Shown here one piece after another: positions 1 to 5,746 of a DNA stretch of 13,814 bases (within the stretch, counting starts at the first letter, position 1; every line of letters starts with the position of its first letter). The stretch comes from an uncultured Eubacteriales bacterium. GTDB lineage: Bacteria > Bacillota > Clostridia > Oscillospirales > Oscillospiraceae. The notes beneath the pieces were generated by a model. The model was not told where the DNA came from, made no database searches, and worked only from the letters and a program-made list of their open reading frames with translations. Both the position numbers and the translations under genes were made by a program. The DNA lies in contig URST01000058.1 in assembly GCA_900550585.1 (NCBI GenBank), forward strand, positions 1-13,814, read 5' to 3'.

Positions 1-2882
1 ACAAGATCAACGCCAAGCTGGGCACCGACTACAAGCTGTTCAACTACTACGGCGCTGCCGATGCGGACCGCGTCATCGTGGCCATGGGCTCCATCTGCGA
101 TGTGGCGGAGGAGGTCATCGACTATCTGAACGCCCACGGCGAGAAGGTGGGTCTGGTGAAGGTGCGTCTGTACCGTCCGTTCGCCCCCGAGAAGCTGGTG
201 GAGGCCATTCCCGCCACCGCCAAGAAGATCGCCGTGCTGGACCGTACCAAGGAGCCGGGCGCACAGGGCGAGCCTCTGTATCAGGATGTCGTCACCGCGC
301 TGGCCAACGCCGGCATGAACGACGTGCAGGTCATCGGCGGCCGCTACGGCCTGGGCAGCAAGGATACGCCTCCCGCCTCCGTGTTCGCCGTGTACAGCGA
401 GCTGAAGAAGGACGAGATGAAGCGCCAGTTCACCATCGGCATCGTGGACGATGTCACCAACATCTCCCTGCCCGAGGATAAGAACTGTCCCAACACCGCT
501 GCGGCCGGCACCATCGAGTGCAAGTTCTGGGGCTTGGGCGGCGACGGTACCGTGGGCGCCAACAAGAACTCCATCAAGATCATCGGCGACCATACCGACA
601 AGTATGTACAGGCGTACTTCCAGTACGACTCCAAGAAGACCGGCGGCGTCACCATCAGCCATCTGCGCTTCGGTGACAAGCCCATCCGCTCTCCGTACTA
701 TATCAACAAGGCCGACTTCGTGGCCTGCCACAATCCCAGCTATGTGACCAAGGGCTTCAAGATGGTGCAGGATGTCAAGCCCGGCGGCGTGTATATGATC
801 AACTGTCAGTGGGACTTCGACGAGCTGAATCACCACATGGACGCCGCCTCCAAGCGCTATATCGCCCAGAACAACATCCAGCTGTATACCATCAACGCCA
901 TTGATCTGGCCATCGAGATCGGTATGGGCAAGCGCAACAACACCATCCTTCAGTCCGCGTTCTTCTCCCTGGCCAAGGTCATGCCCGAGGAGGAGGCCAT
1001 CGCCTACATGAAGGAGAAGGCCAAGGCCTCCTACCTGAAGAAGGGCCAGGACGTGGTGGATATGAACTACAAGGCCATCGATCTGGGCGCCACCGCCTAC
1101 AAGAAGATCGACGTGCCCGCCGACTGGGCCAACGCCGTGGATACCAAGGCGCCCAAGCAGCTCAAGGGCAAGCCCGAGCTGGTGAAGATGGTCAAGGATA
1201 TCCTGGAGCCCGTGGGCAAGATGGACGGCGACAGCCTGCCCGTCTCCGCCTTCGTGGATCATGTGGACGGCCAGTTCGAGCTGGGCGCCGCCGCCTATGA
1301 GAAGCGCGGCGTGGCCGTGTCCGTCCCCACCTGGGACAGCACCAAGTGCATCCAGTGCAACCAGTGCGCCTATGTCTGCCCCCACGCCACCATCCGTCCC
1401 TTCGCACTGACCGCCGACGAGGCCGCCAAGGCTCCCGAGGCCGCCAAGATCGTGGACGTGAAGGCCGGCAAGGGCAAGGGCACCTATCAGTTCACTATGG
1501 CTATCAGCCCGCTGGACTGCATGGGCTGCGGCGTCTGCATCGGTGCCTGCCCCGTCAACGCGCTGTCCATGGTGGCCCAGGAGGGCGAGCTGGCACAGCA
1601 GGACGTGTTCGATTACTGCGTCTCCGAGGTGTCCGAGAAGAAGGACATGCAGGACAATTCCGTCAAGGGCAGCCAGTTCAAGCAGCCCATGCTGGAGTTC
1701 TCCGGCTCCTGCGCCGGCTGCGCCGAGACCAGCTATGCCCGTCTCGTCACCCAGCTGTTCGGCGACCATATGTACGTCTCCAACGCCACCGGCTGCTCCT
1801 CCATCTGGGGCGGTCCCGCGGCTACGTCCCCCTACTGCACCAATAAGGAGGGCCACGGCCCCGCATGGTGCAACTCCCTGTTCGAGGACAACGCGGAGCA
1901 CGGTCTGGGCATGTTCACCGGCCAGAACAAGATCCGCGAGGATCTGGCCGAGGAGACCCGCCAGCTCATCGCTGTGGAGTGGGCCCGTCCGGAGCTGAAG
2001 GCCGCCGCGCAGGCCTGGCTGGATACCATGGATGACGGCACCGCCAATGCCGAGCCTGCCAAGGCCTACGTCAAGGCCCTGGAGGAGAGCATCTGCACCG
2101 TGGAGGAGCTGGCTGCCGTGCCGCAGTTCGCCGAGCACGCTGCCGAGCTGAAGGCCAAGGGCGCCCTGTTCTGCGACTGCGCCGCCTGCACGCTGGTGGC
2201 CGACATCCTCAGCAAGAAGGAGTATCTGGCCAAGAAGTCCATGTGGATCTTCGGCGGCGACGGCTGGGCCTACGACATCGGCTACGGCGGTCTGGATCAC
2301 GTCATCGCCTCCAAGCAGGATGTGAACATCTTCGTGTTCGACACCGAGGTGTACTCCAACACCGGCGGACAGGCCTCCAAGGCCTCCAACATCGGTCAGG
2401 TGGCACAGTTTGCCGCTGCCGGTAAGGAGATCAAGAAAAAGAGCCTGGCGGAGATCGCCATGCAGTACGGCTATGTGTATGTGGCACAGGTGGCCATGGG
2501 CGCCAACCCTGCGCAGACCATCAAGGCCATCACCGAGGCCGAGGCCTATCACGGCCCGTCCCTGATCATCGGTTACAGCCCCTGCGAGATGCACAGCATC
2601 AAGGGCGGCATGATGAACTGCCAGAAGGAAATGAAGAAGGCTGTGGACTGCGGCTACTGGAACCTGTTCCGCTACAACCCCGACGGCGGTGACAAGAAGT
2701 TCACGCTGGATTCCAAGGCTCCCGCCGGCGGCTATCAGGAGTTCCTGATGAACGAGGCCCGCTACTCCCGTCTGACCCGCGAGTTCCCCGAGCGCGCGGA
2801 CGTGCTGTTCCAGCGCAACGAGGACGAGGCCAAGGCCCGCTTCGAGCACCTGCAGAAGCTGGTGGAGATGTACGACAAATAA
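1..2882 (+). CDS. nifJ: Pyruvate:ferredoxin (flavodoxin) oxidoreductase, 5'-truncated by the window edge
   Basis: Catalyses CoA- and thiamine-diphosphate-dependent oxidative decarboxylation of pyruvate to acetyl-CoA and CO2, reducing ferredoxin, in the cytoplasm of anaerobes. The frame is open from base 3, so the gene starts outside the window. About 959 codons are visible, against roughly 1170-1200 in the single-chain family, so about 200 N-terminal residues are missing. An ATG at 78 is internal, because family-like sequence (DYKLFNYYGAADADRVIVAMGS) runs through it. Two ferredoxin motifs are visible: CIQCNQCAYVCP from 1347 and CMGCGVCIGACP from 1518. The proximal-cluster cysteines lie at 1710 and 1719 (SGSCAGCAE), 1794 (ATGCSSIWGG) and 2583 (YSPCEMHS). 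The thiamine site GDGWAYDIGYGG begins at 2256, followed by DTEVYSNTGGQASKAS. All expected cofactor residues in the visible part are intact. Arg codons are all CGC or CGT and Lys is nearly always AAG, unlike the neighbours, which suggests very high expression. Confidence 0.97.
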   Translation, partial: KINAKLGTDYKLFNYYGAADADRVIVAMGSICDVAEEVIDYLNAHGEKVGLVKVRLYRPFAPEKLVEAIPATAKKIAVLDRTKEPGAQGEPLYQDVVTALANAGMNDVQVIGGRYGLGSKDTPPASVFAVYSELKKDEMKRQFTIGIVDDVTNISLPEDKNCPNTAAAGTIECKFWGLGGDGTVGANKNSIKIIGDHTDKYVQAYFQYDSKKTGGVTISHLRFGDKPIRSPYYINKADFVACHNPSYVTKGFKMVQDVKPGGVYMINCQWDFDELNHHMDAASKRYIAQNNIQLYTINAIDLAIEIGMGKRNNTILQSAFFSLAKVMPEEEAIAYMKEKAKASYLKKGQDVVDMNYKAIDLGATAYKKIDVPADWANAVDTKAPKQLKGKPELVKMVKDILEPVGKMDGDSLPVSAFVDHVDGQFELGAAAYEKRGVAVSVPTWDSTKCIQCNQCAYVCPHATIRPFALTADEAAKAPEAAKIVDVKAGKGKGTYQFTMAISPLDCMGCGVCIGACPVNALSMVAQEGELAQQDVFDYCVSEVSEKKDMQDNSVKGSQFKQPMLEFSGSCAGCAETSYARLVTQLFGDHMYVSNATGCSSIWGGPAATSPYCTNKEGHGPAWCNSLFEDNAEHGLGMFTGQNKIREDLAEETRQLIAVEWARPELKAAAQAWLDTMDDGTANAEPAKAYVKALEESICTVEELAAVPQFAEHAAELKAKGALFCDCAACTLVADILSKKEYLAKKSMWIFGGDGWAYDIGYGGLDHVIASKQDVNIFVFDTEVYSNTGGQASKASNIGQVAQFAAAGKEIKKKSLAEIAMQYGYVYVAQVAMGANPAQTIKAITEAEAYHGPSLIIGYSPCEMHSIKGGMMNCQKEMKKAVDCGYWNLFRYNPDGGDKKFTLDSKAPAGGYQEFLMNEARYSRLTREFPERADVLFQRNEDEAKARFEHLQKLVEMYDK

Positions 2883-2911
2883 GCTGTACGCCGCCAACAC
2901 AGCAAACGGAT

Positions 2912-2947
2912 AAAAGGACCGCCGCGCATCAGCGCGGCGGTCCTTTT
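2912..2947 (+). terminator. Rho-independent terminator of nifJ
   Basis: A perfect 16-bp inverted repeat (2912-2927 with 2932-2947) with loop ATCA, 29 bp after the nifJ stop. The GC core is GGACCGCCGCGC, flanked by A4 on the left and T4 on the right. It should end nifJ transcription before the sortase promoter. Confidence 0.93.
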
Positions 2948-3033
2948 GCGTGCGGCGGTTTCCGCACGGAGCCGGGTGTGCGGCGTTTCCGCAGTGAGGG
3001 GCCTTCCGGCAGGGCGCAGCCTCCATCCAGCAC

Positions 3034-3052
3034 GAAAATTGGGGAAATTTTC
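3034..3052. repeat. AT-rich inverted repeat just upstream of the sortase promoter
   Basis: GAAAATT (3034-3040) and AATTTTC (3046-3052) form a perfect 7-bp inverted repeat with a 5-nt G-rich spacer. It ends 9 bp before the -35 box at 3062, a usual place for a regulator site. The local A+T richness is unusual for this genome, but no particular regulator can be named. Confidence 0.35.
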
Positions 3053-3061
3053 CGTGAAATC

Positions 3062-3091
3062 TTGACGGTACGGCGGGAAACCGCGTATAAT
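3062..3091 (+). promoter_or_regulatory. Sigma-A type promoter for the sortase-thioesterase operon
   Basis: TTGACG (3062-3067), an 18-bp spacer, and a perfect TATAAT (3086-3091). Predicted transcription start is about 3098, leaving a leader of roughly 25 nt before the ATG at 3124. That leader is just long enough for the GGGGGAG ribosome site at 3111-3117. Confidence 0.8.
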
Positions 3092-3123
3092 AGGCCCATA
3101 TTTTGTGTGCGGGGGAGAAGCCG

Positions 3124-3936
3124 ATGAAAAAGAGATGGATCGCGCTGCTGCTGGCCGCCGCCGTGGTGGGCCTGCCGACATGGCTGGCGCTGACGCTGAC
3201 GGGGGCAGGCACAGCCGCGGCCGCGGAGGGGGAGCCGGTGCTGGTGACGGCTGCGGCGCGCCTTGGCGCGGCGGAGGAGACAGCGCTGTCTGCGGCGGAA
3301 CCGCTGGCGGCGGCGATGGAGCAGCTGCGTGCCGACATCGCCGAGACGGCGGAGGCATCCATGCACCTGACGCCGCCGGCGGAGATCGACCTGGGCTGGT
3401 GGCAGTCCCACTACAACGACATCATCGGGTATGTGTACAGCCCGGGCACGCCCATCAGCTATCCCATCGCCTATGACGGCGACAACGATTACTACCTGCA
3501 CCACGACCTGTATGGCAATTACAGCGCCTACGGCACCATCTTCCTGGACGCCCGGGCCAACCGGGACTTTACGTCCCAGAGCAACATGCTCTACGGCCAC
3601 CACATGGCCGACGGCACCATGTTCGCCTCCATCTCCGGGTACAAGCAGCAGTGGTACTACGACGCCCACCCGTTCTTCTATCTGTACACCAACGAGGGAA
3701 CGTACCGGGTGGATTTGTTTGCGGGACTCATCGTGCCGGGGGTGCATGAGGTGTTCAACACATCGTTCAGCGACGCGGACCTGTCCCGCTTCATCAGCCA
3801 GTCCACGTTCAACGCCGGGCGGGGCATCCCTACGGGGCGCATCGTGGGTATGTGTACCTGCTCCTACGAGGCGGACAACTACCGGTTCGTGGTGCTGGGC
3901 GAGATGACGCTTTTAACGGAAGGAAATGAACCATGA
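3124..3936 (+). CDS. srtB: Class B sortase (270 aa), membrane-anchored transpeptidase
   Basis: Cysteine transpeptidase that cleaves C-terminal sorting signals and joins surface proteins to the cell wall, acting outside the membrane. The N-terminus KKRWIALLLAAAVVGLPTWLA (residues 2-22) is a basic-hydrophobic signal anchor, followed by an Ala/Glu-rich stalk to about residue 80. The catalytic domain has class B hallmarks: PGTPISYPI, DNDYYLHHDLYGNYSAYGTIFLD, LYGHHM with His159, MCTCSYEADNYRFVV with Cys246 and Arg254. The 8-residue Cys-Arg spacing matches clostridial class B enzymes as I recall them. The start at 3124 is chosen over an upstream in-frame TTG because GGGGGAG lies 6 nt before it and the signal anchor begins there. 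The stop overlaps the next start (ATGA), so the two are translationally coupled. No protein with a recognisable sorting signal is encoded in the window, so substrates must lie elsewhere. The symbol follows class, not proven orthology. Confidence 0.9.
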   Translation: MKKRWIALLLAAAVVGLPTWLALTLTGAGTAAAAEGEPVLVTAAARLGAAEETALSAAEPLAAAMEQLRADIAETAEASMHLTPPAEIDLGWWQSHYNDIIGYVYSPGTPISYPIAYDGDNDYYLHHDLYGNYSAYGTIFLDARANRDFTSQSNMLYGHHMADGTMFASISGYKQQWYYDAHPFFYLYTNEGTYRVDLFAGLIVPGVHEVFNTSFSDADLSRFISQSTFNAGRGIPTGRIVGMCTCSYEADNYRFVVLGEMTLLTEGNEP

Positions 3937-4352
3937 CAGAGCAGCAGAAACAGGCATGGCACGCAGCGCTGAAGGAGCGGGCCAATATGGAGGGCACCTA
4001 TGCCGTTACCGGCGGCATGCATCTGGCGGAGCTGGGCGACGGCTGGGCCAGAGGGGAATTGCAGCTGGAGGAGCGGCACCGGAACCCCATGGGCATCGTC
4101 CATGGCGGCGTGTACTGCACCATGATGGATCAGGTGGCCGGCTCGGCGGCCTGCACCCGGGGCAGCATGTGCCGCACCATCAACTGTGAGGTGCGGTTCC
4201 TGGCACCGGCCCGGGGCGCGCGCCTGACCTCCCGCGCGGAGGCGGTGCGCATGGGGCGCAGCATCGCCGTCATCCGGGCGTGGGTGGAGGATGCGGAGGG
4301 TACTGTGTGCGCCGAGGGCGTGTACACCTTCCGGCTGAAGCCTGTGGAATAA
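3933..4352 (+). CDS. PaaI-type hotdog-fold thioesterase (139 aa)
   Basis: Cytoplasmic acyl-CoA thioesterase of the hotdog (4HBT/PaaI) superfamily, about the usual length for one hotdog domain. The signature region is NPMGIVHGGVYCTMMDQVAG: Asn51, His57-Gly58-Gly59 at the turn before the central helix, and Asp66 as the likely acidic catalytic residue. The C-terminal strands end with EGVYTFRLK, typical of the family. The start codon overlaps the sortase stop by 4 bp (ATGA), and GGAAGG at 3918-3923 serves as its ribosome site inside the upstream gene. Substrate cannot be read from sequence; an aromatic or medium-chain acyl-CoA is a guess from the family. No functional link to a sortase is known to me, so the pairing may only be shared expression. 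The stop TAA lies inside the left arm of the following terminator. Confidence 0.9.
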   Translation: MTEQQKQAWHAALKERANMEGTYAVTGGMHLAELGDGWARGELQLEERHRNPMGIVHGGVYCTMMDQVAGSAACTRGSMCRTINCEVRFLAPARGARLTSRAEAVRMGRSIAVIRAWVEDAEGTVCAEGVYTFRLKPVE

Positions 4353-4400
4353 GAAAAAAGCGGAGCCGCTTCCAAGGGAAGCGGCTCCGCTTTTTTCTTA
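4350..4400. terminator. Bidirectional terminator between thioesterase and homocysteine methyltransferase
   Basis: A perfect 24-bp inverted repeat (4350-4373 with 4377-4400) with a 3-nt loop AAG. The GC core GCGGAGCCGCTTCC is flanked by A6 and T6 tracts, so it works on both strands. The left arm begins with the thioesterase TAA stop (4350-4352), and the opposite gene's TGA is at 4402-4404, two bases beyond the right arm. Confidence 0.95.
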
Positions 4401-4401
4401 T

Positions 4402-5619
4402 TCAGAACAGCAGGCCGTATCTGGCGGACAGGGGCAGGAGGACGGACTCGGGCAGCGTACCCTCGTACAGGGCGCGGCCCTGATAGACCCGCAGCGCCTG
4501 CTCCAGCACCGCCGCGTCGTCGCAGACCAGGCACAGGGGCTTTGTCAGCATGTACTGCTGCTCCGCCAGTGCGGCGGCGTCCGCCGGGGAGGTCAGGCGC
4601 AGCGCCACCATGGGGAAGTCCTCCTCCAGCGCGGCGGACAGCGTGTCCTCCAGCTCGGGGGTGACGGACAGGACGGGGCCGTGGCCCGCGTCGACAGGCA
4701 GACAGCAGGGCAGCTTTTCCGTGGCGGCGGGCAGCAGATCGGTGTGCAGGGGGGAGGGAGGCGTCACGGATGCGCCGTGCAGCGCATCGCGCAGGGCGGC
4801 GATGTGGGCGGCGGTGGTGCCGCAGCAGCCGCCGAAGATCATAACGCCGCAGGCCAGCATATCGGGCACCAGCGAGACGAACTGCTCCGGCGGGCAGTCG
4901 TACACCGCTTTGCCGTCCACGATGACGGGCATGCCCGCGTTGGGCTTGGCGATCAGGGGCACGCGGGCGTACTCCCGCAGGCGGCGGAGCTGGGGCAGCA
5001 TCTGCTCCGGCCCGGCGGAGCAGTTCAGGCCGAAGGCGTCAATGCCCATGCCCTGCAGAACGGTGAGGGCGGCGGTGATGTCGGTGCTGGAGATGCTGCG
5101 CCCGTTCTGGTCGCAGGTGAACGTGACAAAGATGGGCTTGTCGGTGACGGCGCGGACAGCAAGCACGGCGGCGCGGGCGTCGGACAGGGTCATCATCGTC
5201 TCAATGACGTAGAGATCGACGCCGGCCTCCTCCAGACCGGCCACCTGCCGGGCGTAGGCGTCCACCAGCTCCTCAAAGGAGGCGCTGCCCAGCGGGGAGA
5301 GGAACAGGCCGGTGGGAGCCAGGTCGCCGGCCAGCAGGGCTTTCCCGCCGGCAGCCCCCCGGGACAGGGCGGCCAGACGGCGGTTATAGCCGGCGGCGTC
5401 CTCCGTCACGCCGTGCTCCGCCAGCTTCACGGCGTTGCCGCCGAAGGTGGGGGTGTACAGCACCTGGCTGCCGGCGGTCACATAGTCCCGCTGGATGGCC
5501 CGGATGACCTCCGGGTGGGCCAGCGTCCACTCCTCGGCGCCGATGTCGCCGGTGTAGCCGCGCTTTTGCAGCTCGGTGCCGGTGGCGCCGTCCAGAATGA
5601 GGGGAAAACGAAGCTCCAT
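4402..5619 (-). CDS. Homocysteine S-methyltransferase domain protein with pterin-barrel-like C-terminal extension (405 aa)
   Basis: Predicted to transfer a methyl group to homocysteine, giving methionine (Hcy-methyltransferase family, as in the N-terminal module of MetH). Residues 1-290 form the barrel. The start reads LILDGATGTELQKRG, and the zinc thiolates are Cys200 in GLNCSAG and Cys265-Cys266 in FGGCCGTT. The last ~110 residues are not part of this family. Segments such as KPLCLVCDDAAVLEQALRVY and LPLSARYG resemble the middle of the MetH pterin-binding barrel, and the protein stops there, so it looks like half a barrel. The usual MetH cobalamin and reactivation modules are absent. The start at 5619 is preferred to the ATG at 5625 because GGAGGT directly abuts the latter but sits 6 nt before the former. 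It is divergent from a corrinoid methyltransferase that could supply methyl-cobalamin. Function is inferred; the methyl donor is unknown. Confidence 0.88.
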   Translation of the reverse strand: MELRFPLILDGATGTELQKRGYTGDIGAEEWTLAHPEVIRAIQRDYVTAGSQVLYTPTFGGNAVKLAEHGVTEDAAGYNRRLAALSRGAAGGKALLAGDLAPTGLFLSPLGSASFEELVDAYARQVAGLEEAGVDLYVIETMMTLSDARAAVLAVRAVTDKPIFVTFTCDQNGRSISSTDITAALTVLQGMGIDAFGLNCSAGPEQMLPQLRRLREYARVPLIAKPNAGMPVIVDGKAVYDCPPEQFVSLVPDMLACGVMIFGGCCGTTAAHIAALRDALHGASVTPPSPLHTDLLPAATEKLPCCLPVDAGHGPVLSVTPELEDTLSAALEEDFPMVALRLTSPADAAALAEQQYMLTKPLCLVCDDAAVLEQALRVYQGRALYEGTLPESVLLPLSARYGLLF

Positions 5620-5625
5620 AGCCAT

Positions 5626-5631
5626 ACCTCC
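5626..5631 (-). promoter_or_regulatory. Ribosome binding site that decides the methyltransferase start
   Basis: GGAGGT on the minus strand at 5631-5626 directly touches an ATG at 5625 (spacing 0) and lies 6 nt from a second in-frame ATG at 5619. Only the second has workable Shine-Dalgarno spacing, so the protein should begin MELRFPLILDG. Confidence 0.8.
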
Positions 5632-5648
5632 GTGATAAAAGGGTCGGA

Positions 5649-5671
5649 CCGCACTTGACAGAAAAGTGCGG
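5649..5671. repeat. Inverted repeat overlapping the -35 box of the corrinoid gene promoter
   Basis: CCGCACTT (5649-5656) and AAGTGCGG (5664-5671) form a perfect 8-bp inverted repeat with a 7-nt spacer. It covers the TTGACA box of the plus-strand promoter. It would also be transcribed as an 8-bp hairpin with a 7-nt loop in the leader of the minus-strand methyltransferase. It could be a repressor operator for one gene, a leader hairpin for the other, or both. There is no T-run, so it is not a standard terminator. Confidence 0.5.
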
Positions 5672-5683
5672 GATTTTTATAAT
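5655..5683 (+). promoter_or_regulatory. Perfect-consensus sigma-A promoter of the corrinoid methyltransferase gene
   Basis: TTGACA (5655-5660), exactly 17 bp, TATAAT (5678-5683): a full match to the housekeeping consensus. The start point should be near 5690, giving a leader of about 57 nt before the ATG at 5747. That is too short for a cobalamin or SAM riboswitch. A consensus promoter like this usually needs repression, and the inverted repeat at 5649-5671 is the obvious candidate site. Confidence 0.85.
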
Positions 5684-5692
5684 GTTACCACT

Positions 5693-5722
5693 ACTTTAAG
5701 CAGGACAGGGCTGCTTTGTCAA
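5693..5722 (-). promoter_or_regulatory. Probable overlapping divergent promoter of the homocysteine methyltransferase
   Basis: On the minus strand, TTGACA (5722-5717), an 18-bp spacer, and TAAAGT (5698-5693, 4 of 6 to consensus). Start would be near 5686, about 67 nt before the ATG at 5619. Each transcript would run through the other's promoter, so simultaneous firing should interfere. The -35 is perfect and the -10 is weak, hence moderate confidence. Confidence 0.5.
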
Positions 5723-5746
5723 GAGTCTTTGTGAGGTGAGCGTGCC

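Noticed and set aside
4681..5658. Long plus-strand open frame across the homocysteine methyltransferase
   Set aside because: Gly/Val/His-rich translation without domains. It is the antisense shadow of a clear methyltransferase in GC-rich DNA and lacks a ribosome site.
5699..5715. AGCAG/CTGCT hairpin in the corrinoid gene leader
   Set aside because: Only 5 bp with a 7-nt loop; likely chance.
5684..5746. Cobalamin or SAM riboswitch ahead of the corrinoid methyltransferase
   Set aside because: The predicted leader is only about 57 nt and holds no B12-box-like or SAM-type structure.
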